A DNA stretch of 64,000 nucleotides. Source: Pseudomonas sp. SLFW. GTDB lineage: Bacteria > Pseudomonadota > Gammaproteobacteria > Pseudomonadales > Pseudomonadaceae. The first letter of the stretch is position 1. Each line of letters begins with the position of its first letter. The position numbers and the translations under genes were made by a program. The DNA lies in the NCBI RefSeq assembly GCF_009905615.1, contig NZ_JAAAKW010000004.1, positions 310,001 to 374,000 of the forward strand, written 5' to 3'. The notes below the pieces were generated by a model. The model had not been told where the DNA came from. It saw nothing but the letters and a program-made list of their open reading frames with translations, and did not search any database. Of this stretch, positions 24,359-33,388 are shown piece by piece.

Positions 24359-26575
24359 ATGAACCGTACCCCCATTCGCAGGCCTCTGCGCCCGCTTCCT
24401 TGTGCCTTTTACCTGACGGCAATCTGCGCGCCAGGGCTTGCCTTGGCTTCAAATGCCCACGTAGAAAACGGGTCCGAGCTGACTCCGCTCACCCAGGCGA
24501 GAGAAGAACAAACCACGCCCCCCCATGCTCCAGCGGCGCCGAACTCGGCCTTGGCATCCCGGACGGTCGATCTCCCAAGTACCACCGTGTCTGATACGTC
24601 CATTTCGGGCTACGTCACTCCAACGTCAACCAACACCACCCGAACCGATACCCCTCTCAAGGAGTATCCGGCCTCCATTCAGGTCGTGCCCAATGAGCTG
24701 CTGAAGGACCGGGGCGTCACCCGCATCGACCAAGTGGCTGAAACAGTCAGCGGCGTGCATGCCGAGGCGAACTACGGCGGGAACGGCGCCACCTTCTTCA
24801 ACATCCGAGGCTTTAGTGAAAGCAACGGCCTGCGCGATGGCTTTCGTAACTACGGCTATTACGCATTCCGCGACGTGCAGAACATCGATCAAGTCGAAAT
24901 ATTCAAAGGCCCCGCGGGTGCGTTGTACGGGGGGATCGGTGCGATTGGTGGCTACCTCAACACCGTCTCGAAAAAGCCGGAGTGGAATGATTTTGGTGAG
25001 GTGAGCGGCACTGCAGGTAGCCACGACCTGGCGCGATCCACCCTAGATGTGAACCGCGTGCTGAACGAAGACCTGAGCGTGCGTCTCAATGCGTCCGCCG
25101 AACATGATTCGACTTTCCGGGACGACACCCGCGACCACTCATGGTCCTTCGCGCCCGCGATCACCTGGGACAATCACGACGGCACGTCCTTGACGCTGCT
25201 GGGTGAGTACAACCACCTCAACAGAGACGGATTCGACTTCGGCGTTCCTGCAGTGGCCAACTATCGCGAATTGTCCAAAACCCGATATTACGGACTCAGC
25301 AGGAGGGCGTACGCGGGCATTGATGGCGACTACGGGAAGAACGATACCCTCTCTGAAACCCTGCTGTTCGAGCACTCACTATCCGACAACTGGAAGCTGC
25401 GGCTGGCAGGCCAATATGCTTATGCACGGCAGCGTTCGACCCAGTCATTCCCTAACAGCACCGCGACTGTGGGTAATCTGCTCGACTACTCCGTTTACAG
25501 CGATGCGGATGAGTCTTCTCGACAGTTCGGGACGCGTGCGGAGCTGGTGGGGGAGGTTTTTACAGGCGACATCAAACACCAATTGCTGATCGGTACCGAC
25601 TACAGCGTCCAGAAGATCTCAAGCGCTGGCTCACAGATCTCCACGATGACGTTGGATCTGAGCAATCCGGATTACCTTTCAGGTTTGACACCCGCCGGTT
25701 CGCTGGATGGCCACGAATCGCAAGGGAAGGATTACGGTGCGTATGTACAAGACCTTATCGAGCTGACACCGACCATCAAACTCCAGGCCGCGTTACGTGC
25801 CGACCGATTCGTCAACCGCGCCAAGGAGTCAGGTGGTGACTCAGCCCAGGGACAGCAATCGACGCTGTCTCCGCGTTTGGGCATCGTTTGGCAGGCCACT
25901 GACAGCACGTCGTACTTCGCGGATTGGAGCCTCAGCCATTCACCGAATGTCGGTCACAGCGGCAGTAACGTCACCTATGAAGCTGAGGTTGTGGAGCAGT
26001 TTGAGGTGGGTCTCAAGCACGAGCTGATAAAAGACCGTCTCGACGCCAATCTGGCGGTGTTCAGTCTCGATCGTAACCATATCTTGACCACGGATCCGGA
26101 TGATCCGTTGCTCCAAGTGCTGACGGGAAAACAGCGAAGTCAGGGCGTAGAGCTGGATATCACGGGCAACATCACTCCTCAATGGAAGACTGCTGCGAGT
26201 TACACCTACACCGTCGCGAAGGTGCGCAGCGATAGCAACTACCCAACGGGGGATGTCTTGAGCAATGCACCTCGCCACAGTGCCAGCCTGTGGACGGCCT
26301 ACCGAATGAAGTCAGTGGAAGGCTTGCAGATTGGTGGCGGTGTTTATTATGTGGGCTCACGCGAAGCAACGCTGCCTAACACCTTCAAGCTCTCCAGTTA
26401 CGTTCGAACTGATGCGATGGCCTCCTACAAGGTCGGCGCATGGACGACTCAAATGAACGTCTTCAACGTGTTCGACCGCAGGTACTACACCGGAGGTACT
26501 GCTGCGACGTTTGACTACACGCTGATGCCAAGTCCGCCAAGAACGATTCAGCTTTCTGAGACCTATCTGTTCTGA
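24359..26575 (+). CDS. TonB-dependent outer membrane receptor
   Basis: 738 aa. A signal peptide (about residues 1-30) is followed by a roughly 50-residue spacer, a TonB-box-like stretch 'TVSDTSI', the plug domain ('YPASIQVVPNELLKDRGVTRI', 'FNIRGFS', 'IFKGPAGALYGG') and a 22-strand barrel ending 'PRTIQLSETYLF' with the required terminal Phe. It resembles FhuE/FpvA/Fiu-type siderophore receptors but lacks the extra signalling domain. The DUF2946 gene 161 bp upstream raises the alternative of a copper-linked ligand. ATG 24359 gives a typical signal peptide; an in-frame start at 24332 adds nine residues. Confidence 0.92.
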   Translation: MNRTPIRRPLRPLPCAFYLTAICAPGLALASNAHVENGSELTPLTQAREEQTTPPHAPAAPNSALASRTVDLPSTTVSDTSISGYVTPTSTNTTRTDTPLKEYPASIQVVPNELLKDRGVTRIDQVAETVSGVHAEANYGGNGATFFNIRGFSESNGLRDGFRNYGYYAFRDVQNIDQVEIFKGPAGALYGGIGAIGGYLNTVSKKPEWNDFGEVSGTAGSHDLARSTLDVNRVLNEDLSVRLNASAEHDSTFRDDTRDHSWSFAPAITWDNHDGTSLTLLGEYNHLNRDGFDFGVPAVANYRELSKTRYYGLSRRAYAGIDGDYGKNDTLSETLLFEHSLSDNWKLRLAGQYAYARQRSTQSFPNSTATVGNLLDYSVYSDADESSRQFGTRAELVGEVFTGDIKHQLLIGTDYSVQKISSAGSQISTMTLDLSNPDYLSGLTPAGSLDGHESQGKDYGAYVQDLIELTPTIKLQAALRADRFVNRAKESGGDSAQGQQSTLSPRLGIVWQATDSTSYFADWSLSHSPNVGHSGSNVTYEAEVVEQFEVGLKHELIKDRLDANLAVFSLDRNHILTTDPDDPLLQVLTGKQRSQGVELDITGNITPQWKTAASYTYTVAKVRSDSNYPTGDVLSNAPRHSASLWTAYRMKSVEGLQIGGGVYYVGSREATLPNTFKLSSYVRTDAMASYKVGAWTTQMNVFNVFDRRYYTGGTAATFDYTLMPSPPRTIQLSETYLF

Positions 26576-26907
26576 TCGTCACGTGACATCGTCCAGCCCC
26601 CGTAGCCGATACCTTGCAGTCTGTTGCAACGAGGGCTGGCAATGGCTATGACAGAAGCTCCAACTCGTCGGCGAGTCGATATCGATGCATGTGTGTGGCA
26701 GCGATGGCGATGTGGTTGGTGAATATCGTTTTGCTGTATTGCCTGAAGGGAGATGCACTGCCAATCCCTGCTTCAGCCCACAGGTTATAGGGGGCCGTCA
26801 TAGCAGCACCCGTGCAAACTCCTCTGAATCATCCAATCGCAAACGATTGCGACCACCGGCTGTCTGAATCCATCAGCAGCCTCAACCTCTCTAAATCCGG
26901 GCTTTCA
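26576..26907. other. Gap after TonB receptor, no gene seen
   Basis: About 330 bp between the receptor stop and a strong terminator. Short frames show no protein similarity. Since a terminator sits at its far end, it may be a long 3' leader or the remains of a lost gene. Confidence 0.4.
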
Positions 26908-26940
26908 ACGGGTCAGGCAGCGATGCCTGGCCCGTTTTTG
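26908..26940 (+). terminator. Strong Rho-independent terminator
   Basis: Twelve-bp uninterrupted stem, arms 26908-26919 and 26924-26935 (one G-T pair), loop GCGA, then TTTTT. It separates the TonB receptor side from the deoxyribose locus. Confidence 0.9.
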
Positions 26941-26991
26941 CGTGTGGTCGGTGAAAGCCCCACAAAATAGAGGTTGAATAGTCACAAAAAA

Positions 26992-27007
26992 TGTTATTTA
27001 AATAACA
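26992..27007. promoter_or_regulatory. DeoR-type operator upstream of deoK
   Basis: Perfect 16-bp palindrome TGTTATTTAAATAACA, fitting the TGTTA-N6-TAACA layout of the E. coli DeoR operator (recalled). It sits 65 bp before the deoK start, in an AT-rich promoter segment, so the DeoR-type protein at 30486 is the likely binder. Confidence 0.75.
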
Positions 27008-27071
27008 AAAATAATATCGCGTCGGCGGTTCGGTTTTGCGATCCCTGCGCGTACACAAGGTAATGACACAC

Positions 27072-28010
27072 ATGAACAAGATCGCGGTCATCGGCAGCAA
27101 CATGGTGGATTTGATCACCTACATCGACCGGATGCCGGCTCAGGGCGAAACCCTGGAAGCCCCGAATTTCGCCATGGGGTGCGGCGGCAAGGGTGCCAAT
27201 CAAGCCGTCGCGGCCGCCAAGCTCGGCGCTGAGGTGCTGATGCTGACCAAGGTCGGCGACGACATGTTCGCCGACAACACCCTCGCCAATTTCCAGCGCC
27301 ACGGTATCGACACCCAGTTCGTGCAGCGGGTGCCCGGCGTCTCCAGTGGCGTCGCGCCGATCTTCGTGCAGAGCGATTCCCACAACAGCATCCTCATCGT
27401 CAAAGGCGCCAATGCGCACCTCAAACCCGCTGACATCGACGCCGCTCAAGCTGCTTTGCGCGACTGCACGCTGATCGTCCTGCAGCTGGAAATCGAACTG
27501 GAAACGGTCTACCACGCCATCGATTTCGCCAAGGCCAACGGCATTCCTGTACTGCTCAACCCGGCGCCTGCGGTCAAGGGTCTGAGTCGTGAACACCTGC
27601 TGAAACTCGACTTTTTCATCCCCAACGAAAGCGAACTGGCCCTGATCACCGGGCAGGTCGTCGACTCCCTCGAATCCGCCCGCTCCGCTGCCTTGAAGCT
27701 GGTGCAGGACGGCATTCGCCACGTGATCGTGACCCTCGGCGAACAGGGCGCGCTGTACGTGGGCGAGGAGGGCGAGTTCCGTGTCGAGGGCCTGAAAGTC
27801 GACGCCCGCGACACCACTGGCGCAGGCGATGCCTTCATCGGCTGCTTCGCCCGGCACTGGAGCGAAGACGGCGACATGCGCCGGGCGATGACCCAGGCGG
27901 TGGCGTATTCCGCCTGCTCGGTCACGGGCCTCGGCACCCAGAGTTCTTACCCGGACGCTGCCACGTTCGGGCGTTTTCTCGACACCTGCTCTTCACAACA
28001 TTCGCAGTAA
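27072..28010 (+). CDS. deoK: Deoxyribokinase, PfkB family
   Basis: 312 aa sugar kinase that should phosphorylate 2-deoxy-D-ribose to its 5-phosphate in the cytoplasm. The PfkB marks are 'GCGGKGANQAVAAAKLG' (about residues 36-52) and 'DTTGAGDAFIG' with catalytic Asp253. The N-terminal 'IAVIGSNMVDLITY' matches my memory of Salmonella DeoK rather than ribokinase, whose motif is GSINADH. deoP, deoX, a DeoR repressor and deoC follow, which fixes the role better than similarity to RbsK. ATG 27072 has AAGG at a good distance; ATG 27063 lies too close to it. Confidence 0.88.
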   Translation: MNKIAVIGSNMVDLITYIDRMPAQGETLEAPNFAMGCGGKGANQAVAAAKLGAEVLMLTKVGDDMFADNTLANFQRHGIDTQFVQRVPGVSSGVAPIFVQSDSHNSILIVKGANAHLKPADIDAAQAALRDCTLIVLQLEIELETVYHAIDFAKANGIPVLLNPAPAVKGLSREHLLKLDFFIPNESELALITGQVVDSLESARSAALKLVQDGIRHVIVTLGEQGALYVGEEGEFRVEGLKVDARDTTGAGDAFIGCFARHWSEDGDMRRAMTQAVAYSACSVTGLGTQSSYPDAATFGRFLDTCSSQHSQ

Positions 28011-28088
28011 GTCACTCATGAGCCGCCGCGCTTTGGCCGGTCACGCTGACGGCCCGGCGCGGCATCCCGCACTTCACGGAGAACAACA

Positions 28089-29420
28089 ATGACAAAGCCC
28101 GCGCTCCAACAATCACCGGACGGGTTCTACCTGAACCGCACGCCCTGGTTCGCCTTTATCCTGCTGTGCTGCTGCTTCGCGCTCTGGGCCGCAGCGGCGA
28201 GCATGAACGACGTGCTGATCGCGCACTTCAAGAAGGCCTTTCTGCTCAGTGATTTCCAGACCGCTTTCGTGCAGTCGGCGTTCTACCTGGGCTACTTCTT
28301 CGTGGCGATTCCGGCGGCGATGGTCGTCCGGCATTTCAGCTACAAGACCACCATCCTGATCGGCCTGTTGCTGTACATGGTGGGCTGCTCGCTGTTCTTC
28401 CCGGCCGCCTCGATGGCCACTTACGGCATGTTCCTGCTGGCGCTGTTTGTCATCGCGGCGGGCCTGTCGTTCCTGGAGACGGCCTGTAACACCTACTCCA
28501 CGCTGATGGGCCCTCGCGAAACCGGCACCCGTCGCCTGAATATCTCCCAGACCTTCCACCCGTTCGGCGCCATGGCCGGGGTGTACGTCGGCAGTTTCGT
28601 GATGTTCAAGGACACCGACGCCACCCGCGAACAACTGACCCAGATGAGCGCGTCCGACGCGGCGATTCAGCAGCTGCAAATGATCCAGTCCACGTTGCTG
28701 CCGTACAAATGGATGATCGCGGTGCTGATCCTGATGTTCGTGCTCATCGCTTTCACCAAATTCCCGGCGTGCAAGGGCAACGTCAAAGAGAACGTTAAAA
28801 AGAGCAGCATCGGCCAGAGCCTGTCCCGCCTGTGGCGCAACCCGCGTTTCACGTTTGGCGTGGTCGCGCAGTTTCTTTACGTTGGCGCGCAAGTGGGCGT
28901 GTGGAGCTTCACCATTCGCCTGGCCATGCAGATGGGCGGGATGAACGAGCGCAGCGCCTCGTGGTTCCTGCTGACCACCTTTGCGGCGTACTTCGTCGGC
29001 AAGATGATCGCCAACCTGCTGATGCGCAAACTGCACCCGGCCAAAGTCCTCGCGATCTACGGCGTGTTGACCATCGTCCTGCTGGCCTACACCATTCTGG
29101 TGCCGAACATCAGCGCCGTGTACGCGGCGGTGGGCGTGAGCATTTTCCTCGGCCCCTGCTGGCCGACCATTTACGGCCTGACCATTGATGGCCTGGGCGA
29201 AGACACCGGTGTCGGCGGTTCGCTGCTGGTGATGAGCATCGTCGGCGGCGGTGTGATGCCGATCTTCCAGGGCCTGCTGTCCGACGCGACGCACGGCAAC
29301 ATGCAGATCGCCTACAGCGTGCCGCTGCTGTGCTTCGTGGTCATCGTCGCGTACGCCATCAAATGCCTGCGTGACCCGAGCAGCGAAACGGCGCCGGTCG
29401 GTGCGGTGACCGCCTCATGA
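28089..29420 (+). CDS. deoP: Deoxyribose permease, FucP-type MFS transporter
   Basis: 443 aa, about 12 membrane segments, of the L-fucose:H+ symporter branch: 'FALWAAAASMNDVLIAHFKKAFLLS' region early, 'GLSFLETACNTYSTLMGP' and 'LNISQTFHPFGAMAGVYVG' in the N-terminal half. The family takes up sugars with a proton. Position between deoK and deoX matches the Salmonella deoKPX operon, so 2-deoxyribose is the expected substrate. Start follows GGAGAACAAC; the deoX start overlaps its stop by 4 bp. Confidence 0.87.
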   Translation: MTKPALQQSPDGFYLNRTPWFAFILLCCCFALWAAAASMNDVLIAHFKKAFLLSDFQTAFVQSAFYLGYFFVAIPAAMVVRHFSYKTTILIGLLLYMVGCSLFFPAASMATYGMFLLALFVIAAGLSFLETACNTYSTLMGPRETGTRRLNISQTFHPFGAMAGVYVGSFVMFKDTDATREQLTQMSASDAAIQQLQMIQSTLLPYKWMIAVLILMFVLIAFTKFPACKGNVKENVKKSSIGQSLSRLWRNPRFTFGVVAQFLYVGAQVGVWSFTIRLAMQMGGMNERSASWFLLTTFAAYFVGKMIANLLMRKLHPAKVLAIYGVLTIVLLAYTILVPNISAVYAAVGVSIFLGPCWPTIYGLTIDGLGEDTGVGGSLLVMSIVGGGVMPIFQGLLSDATHGNMQIAYSVPLLCFVVIVAYAIKCLRDPSSETAPVGAVTAS

Positions 29421-30556
29421 ACACGACTGTCGCGCTGTTTCCCGAGCTGTTTACAGGGGATGAGAAGACCCTGCTGGAGTCCGCCGACTTCCGCGTGCTG
29501 GCCTGGACCTACCCCAGCGGCGTGAAGGCGCTGGCGCTGGAGAACAGCCGAGGCCGCGTCGTGGTGCTGCCGTATCAGGGGCAGATGATCTGGTCGGCGG
29601 TGTTCGACGGCTGTGATCTGACCATGCGCAACATGTTCGACCAGCCACGCCCGAGCCCGACGGTGATCGGCACTTATGGCTGCTTCATGTTTCACAGTGG
29701 CATGTTGCGCAACGGCTGCCCGACGCCACAGGACGACCATCCGCTGCACGGCGAAATGCCCTGCGCGCCGATGGACCGCGCCTGGCTGGAAGTGGGCACG
29801 GATGCGGCGGGCGCCTTTTTGCGCCTCGGCGGGGAGTACGAATACGTGATGGGCTTCGGCGATCACTACCGCGCCCGGCCCAGCGTGACCTTGCGTCCGG
29901 GCTCGGCGCTGTTCGACATCGGCATGGACGTGCAGAACCTCGCCGGCAAGGCGATGGAGCTGATGTACATGGCGCACATGAACTACGCGTATGTGGCGGA
30001 CGGGCAGTTCGTCGAGCCGCTGGGTGTCGAGCGCACGCGGGTGCGCAGCAGCGTGCCCGCTCATGTGAAGCCGACCCCGGCGTGGACTTCGTACATGGCC
30101 GAACTGACCGACGAACCCTCGCGCTTGAACACGTTGAACACGCCTGAGCTCTACGACCCGGAGATTGTGTGTTTCTTCGATGGCGTGCAGACGGACGCAA
30201 AGGGCGACGCGCATTTCCTGCTCAAGCACCCGGACGGTCCGGCGTTCTACACCCGCTATCAACCGGCGCAGTTCGGCCGTGCGGCGCGCTGGATTTTGCA
30301 CAACGCCGATCAGCAGGTGGCCGCGTTCGTGCTGCCTGCGACGTGCGAGCCGGAGGGGTATCTGGCGGAAAAGGCCAAGGGCAATGTGCGGGAATTGGGG
30401 GCGGGAGAGAGGGCGTCGTTCAGCGTGACGACGGGATATCTGGCGGCTGGGGAAGTGCGGCAGTTGGATCAATCTCGAGGACTGATCACACCACCAGTTG
30501 CGCCCCATATCCCTGAATCAGATCGCGATACAGCTTGGGCAGTTTCTTGTCGCTGA
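29417..30556 (+). CDS. deoX: DeoX-like aldose 1-epimerase family protein (DUF4432)
   Basis: 379 aa. The sequence is of the DUF4432 branch of galactose-mutarotase-like proteins: 'VVVLPYQGQMIWSAVFDG', 'GCFMFHSGMLRNG', 'HPLHGEMPCAPMDRAWLE' and 'HMNYAYVADG'. It probably interconverts anomers of deoxyribose to speed its phosphorylation. ATGA overlap with deoP. The last 71 bp run antisense into the 3' end of the DeoR gene; the final ~25 residues ('LITPPVAPHIPESDRD' onward) look unlike the family and may be an extension caused by loss of the original stop. Confidence 0.82.
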   Translation: MNTTVALFPELFTGDEKTLLESADFRVLAWTYPSGVKALALENSRGRVVVLPYQGQMIWSAVFDGCDLTMRNMFDQPRPSPTVIGTYGCFMFHSGMLRNGCPTPQDDHPLHGEMPCAPMDRAWLEVGTDAAGAFLRLGGEYEYVMGFGDHYRARPSVTLRPGSALFDIGMDVQNLAGKAMELMYMAHMNYAYVADGQFVEPLGVERTRVRSSVPAHVKPTPAWTSYMAELTDEPSRLNTLNTPELYDPEIVCFFDGVQTDAKGDAHFLLKHPDGPAFYTRYQPAQFGRAARWILHNADQQVAAFVLPATCEPEGYLAEKAKGNVRELGAGERASFSVTTGYLAAGEVRQLDQSRGLITPPVAPHIPESDRDTAWAVSCR

Positions 30557-31250
30557 CCACCACCTGGAAATGCTCCAGCGTGGCGAAATGCGCGGTGCGC
30601 ACGGCGTCGAATTTGGAGTGGTCGGCCAGCAGCATGCAATGCCGCGCCTGGCGCAAGACCTTCTGCTTGACTTCAACCTCATTGAAGTTGAAGCAGGTCA
30701 CGCCGAACTCGTCGCTGACCCCGGCAGCCGAAACGAACGCCCAGGTCAGGCGAATGCCGTCGAGGATGCTGGCTTCGCTGTGGTGCTCGAAGACCTGGTT
30801 CTTGCGGTGGAAACTGCCGCCGCACAGGACGATGTGGCAGTTGGGTTTTTGTTGCAGTTTGAGCAGTACGTTGAGGGAGTTGCACACGGCGGTGAACTCC
30901 AGCTCTTCGGGGATGAAGTCGATGACGAAGGGAATCGTCGTCCCGCAATCGAAAAACACCGTGTCGCCCGGTTTGATGAATGCGGCGGCCAGTTTGCCGA
31001 TGCGGCGCTTTTCCTCGACGTGGCGTGTGCCTTGCTCGGTGACTTTGTAATCGCTGGCTTCCGATGGATCGAACGCCAGCGTGATGTGCCCGCCCAGCAG
31101 GTGGAATTTCTCCGGATGACGGCCCAGGTCGCGACGCAGGGTCATCTCCGAGACGTCCAGCAGCGCGGCCATTTCACGCAAGTGAATGGCCTTTTGGTCC
31201 TGCAGGGCTTGCTGAATCAGTTTGATACGGTCGGATTTCTTGTTGTCCAC
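30486..31250 (-). CDS. DeoR-family repressor of the deoxyribose genes
   Basis: 254 aa. N-terminal DeoR HTH at about residues 5-58 ('IHLREMAALLDVSEMTLRRDL'), then a DeoR-type sugar-phosphate sensor with 'DTVFFDCGTTIPFVID' and 'LADHSKFD' motifs. Counterpart of Salmonella DeoQ by position, hence likely to answer to deoxyribose-5-phosphate. Convergent with deoX (71-bp overlap of 3' ends) and divergent from deoC. Two DeoR-like boxes in the locus (26992 and 31296) are probable targets, the second also allowing autoregulation. Confidence 0.87.
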   Translation of the reverse strand: MDNKKSDRIKLIQQALQDQKAIHLREMAALLDVSEMTLRRDLGRHPEKFHLLGGHITLAFDPSEASDYKVTEQGTRHVEEKRRIGKLAAAFIKPGDTVFFDCGTTIPFVIDFIPEELEFTAVCNSLNVLLKLQQKPNCHIVLCGGSFHRKNQVFEHHSEASILDGIRLTWAFVSAAGVSDEFGVTCFNFNEVEVKQKVLRQARHCMLLADHSKFDAVRTAHFATLEHFQVVVSDKKLPKLYRDLIQGYGAQLVV

Positions 31251-31285
31251 GGTGGTTCCGGCTGTCGATTATCGTGATATAAAAG

Positions 31286-31311
31286 TAACATAGTCTGTTA
31301 TATTTCAAACA
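31286..31311. promoter_or_regulatory. DeoR-type operator between repressor and deoC
   Basis: TGTTATATTTCAAACA at 31296-31311 is TGTTA-N6-AAACA, one base from the perfect box upstream of deoK. An extra inverted TAACA half-site precedes it at 31286-31290. It lies in the shared promoter region of the repressor gene and deoC. Confidence 0.65.
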
Positions 31312-31387
31312 TTGTGACGAGCAGGCAAACACTCCTCGCTTGCCGCTTTAAGCTTACCGCTAACCACTGCTTCTGAAGGAAGAGTCA

Positions 31388-32068
31388 ATGAAGATCGAAC
31401 CCGCCGCGCTCGCGCAGTATATCGACCACACCTTGCTGGCCGCCGATGCTTCCCGCGCGCAGATCGCCACCTTGTGCCGTGAAGCGCAGGAACATGGATT
31501 CTATTCGGTGTGCGTCAACTCTGGACAGGTGCCGTACGCGGCGTCGTTGCTGACCGGGCAGAAGGTCAAGGTCTGCGCCGTGGTCGGCTTTCCGCTGGGC
31601 GCTGGTTTGAGCGACACCAAGGCGTTCGAAGCGAAGCAGGCGATTGCTGCCGGTGCGGGCGAAATCGACATGGTGCTGAACGTCGGCGCGCTGAAGGACG
31701 GCTTGCTGGATGTCGTGCGGGATGACATCGCAGCGGTTAAAAATGCCTGCGGCGCGGTGCCGTTGAAAGTGATTCTGGAAACCTGCCTGCTGGACGACGC
31801 GCAAAAGACCGCCGCGTGCGAGATCTGCCGAGAGCTGGACGTGGCGTTCGTCAAAACCTCCACCGGCTTCAGCCGCAGCGGGGCGACGCTGGAAGACGTG
31901 GCCCTGATGCGCAAGGTGGTCGGTGCAGGCGTGGGCGTCAAAGCCTCCGGTGGCGTGCGGGATTATGCGACAGCGGTGGCGATGATCGAAGCGGGCGCGA
32001 CGCGGCTGGGCACCAGTTCCGGCATTGCGATTGTCAGCGGCGCGCCTGCGTCGGGTTCGGGTTACTGA
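31388..32068 (+). CDS. deoC: Deoxyribose-phosphate aldolase
   Basis: 226 aa class I aldolase that splits 2-deoxyribose-5-phosphate into glyceraldehyde-3-phosphate and acetaldehyde. The active-site residues are visible: Asp94 in '[13 protein letters not shown]', Schiff-base Lys156 in '[10 protein letters not shown]' and Lys185 in '[12 protein letters not shown]'. It starts at ATG 31388 after GGAAGAG. It completes the pathway started by deoP, deoX and deoK. No terminator hairpin was recognised before the REP repeats that follow. Confidence 0.95.
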   Translation: MKIEPAALAQYIDHTLLAADASRAQIATLCREAQEHGFYSVCVNSGQVPYAASLLTGQKVKVCAVVGFPLGAGLSDTKAFEAKQAIAAGAGEIDMVLNVGALKDGLLDVVRDDIAAVKNACGAVPLKVILETCLLDDAQKTAACEICRELDVAFVKTSTGFSRSGATLEDVALMRKVVGAGVGVKASGGVRDYATAVAMIEAGATRLGTSSGIAIVSGAPASGSGY

Positions 32069-32091
32069 TCGTTTAGTCAAACACCTATGCC

Positions 32092-32235
32092 TGTGGGAGC
32101 GAATGCCTGTGGGAGCGAATTCATTCGCGATGCGATGTTCGATGCGATACCTCTCTAGCGGATGCACGGCGTCTCGGCGGAATGCCGCCCAGAATGAATT
32201 CGCTCCCACCGTAGGCTCCCAAGGCTCCCACAGGG
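32092..32235. repeat. REP cluster with inverted arms (REPIN-like, composite)
   Basis: Two direct copies of TGTGGGAGCGAAT (32092 and 32108), the second extended by TCATTCGCGA, then an inverted arm GAATGAATTCGCTCCCAC (about 32192-32209) and further GGCTCCCA copies. Folded as a long hairpin of the GTGGGAGCGAATTC type. Confidence 0.85.
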
Positions 32236-32355
32236 GAATGCCGGTGACCGAATGGGCGTTTTCTGCCCACCCCTTTCGGCAGAAGGCACTGACCCTTTGC
32301 CGCAATGAATGGCAAACTGCCGGAGGTCTCACTCGATCTCCGGAATCCATCGCTC

Positions 32356-33309
32356 ATGCCGCAATTCTCCCTGGCGCATTTCAAGGCTCGCTGGTTCTTC
32401 TGGCTGTGCATGCTGTTGATTGTCGTCGGCCTGCCGGTCGGCTGCGCGGCGTTGCAGCACAAGGAGCGGGAGCTGGTGTTCATGATCGAACCCGGCACCG
32501 CCAGCTGGTATCACGGCATTCCTGCCGATGTGCAGGAGCTGGAACTCAAGGCGCCGTCGTTCGGCGTGTCGCAGAACATTCACGCGTGGTGGTGGCTGGC
32601 GGAGAAAAAAGACGCGCCTGCGATCCTTTATCTCCACGGCTCGCGCTGGAACCTCACCGGGCAATTTTTCCGCATCGAGCAACTGCACGCGCTGGGCTTT
32701 TCGGTGTTGGCCATCGACTATCGAGGCTTCGGCGAAAGCAAAGGGCAACTGCCGTCCGAAGCCTCAGTGTATGAAGACGCACGCATCGCGTGGGCGCGGT
32801 TGAAACAGCTGCAACCCGACCCCCGCAAACGCCTGATCTATGGGCACTCTCTCGGTGGTGCGGTGGCCGTGGACCTGGCCTCGGAGCTGGGGCGCGATGC
32901 GCAGAAGGGCGACGAACCGATTCAGGCGCGGGGGCTCATCATCGAGTCCACCTTCACCAACCTCGCGGACGTCGCGGCGTCTGTCGCGAGCACCCGCACG
33001 TCATTGCCGGTGCGCTGGCTGGTGTCGCAGAAATTCGATTCCATCGACAAAATCGCCGAGATCCACATGCCCCTGCTGATCGTGCACGGCGCGGCGGATC
33101 AGTTCGTCTCGCCGCGTTTCAGCGAGCAGTTGTTTCAGGCGGCACAGGAGCCGAAGAACCTGCTGATGGTGCCGGGCGGCAATCACAACAACAGCATGAA
33201 CCTCGGGCGGCAGGCCTATGGTCAGGCGATTCAGACGCTGCTTAACGAACAAGCGCCGCCGGTGCATGCGTCCAACGATTCCGCAGCGCCAGCTAAACAG
33301 GCGGGGTGA
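32356..33309 (+). CDS. Alpha/beta hydrolase, membrane-anchored
   Basis: About 317 aa. One N-terminal hydrophobic segment ('FFWLCMLLIVVGLPVGCAAL') acts as signal anchor or a weak lipobox. The hydrolase core has the oxyanion strand 'AILYLHGSRWN', nucleophile elbow 'YGHSLGGAVAVDLA' (Ser), acid 'VHGAADQFVSP' (Asp) and His in 'GGNHNNS'. The family includes bem46-like and other serine hydrolases with unknown substrates. Start at ATG 32356 places the anchor 13 residues in; an in-frame ATG at 32305 is possible. Not clearly linked to the deo genes. Confidence 0.83.
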   Translation: MPQFSLAHFKARWFFWLCMLLIVVGLPVGCAALQHKERELVFMIEPGTASWYHGIPADVQELELKAPSFGVSQNIHAWWWLAEKKDAPAILYLHGSRWNLTGQFFRIEQLHALGFSVLAIDYRGFGESKGQLPSEASVYEDARIAWARLKQLQPDPRKRLIYGHSLGGAVAVDLASELGRDAQKGDEPIQARGLIIESTFTNLADVAASVASTRTSLPVRWLVSQKFDSIDKIAEIHMPLLIVHGAADQFVSPRFSEQLFQAAQEPKNLLMVPGGNHNNSMNLGRQAYGQAIQTLLNEQAPPVHASNDSAAPAKQAG

Positions 33310-33388
33310 GGGTGAAGGGGTGTATGCGGTTTAAACCAGTACAAGGGAACCCATGCCACGCCTCAGTTTTCGCAGCGCCACGGGGCAT

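Noticed and set aside
27072-28010. Ribokinase (rbsK) naming
   Set aside because: Ribose uptake and rbsD genes are absent, while the N-terminal motif and deoP, deoX and deoC neighbours fit deoxyribokinase.
28113-29294. Open frame of 393 codons on the minus strand
   Set aside because: Antisense shadow of deoP, with His/Arg/Gln-rich sequence.
29312-30508. Open frame of 398 codons on the minus strand
   Set aside because: Antisense to deoX; Arg/His-rich and unlike any family.
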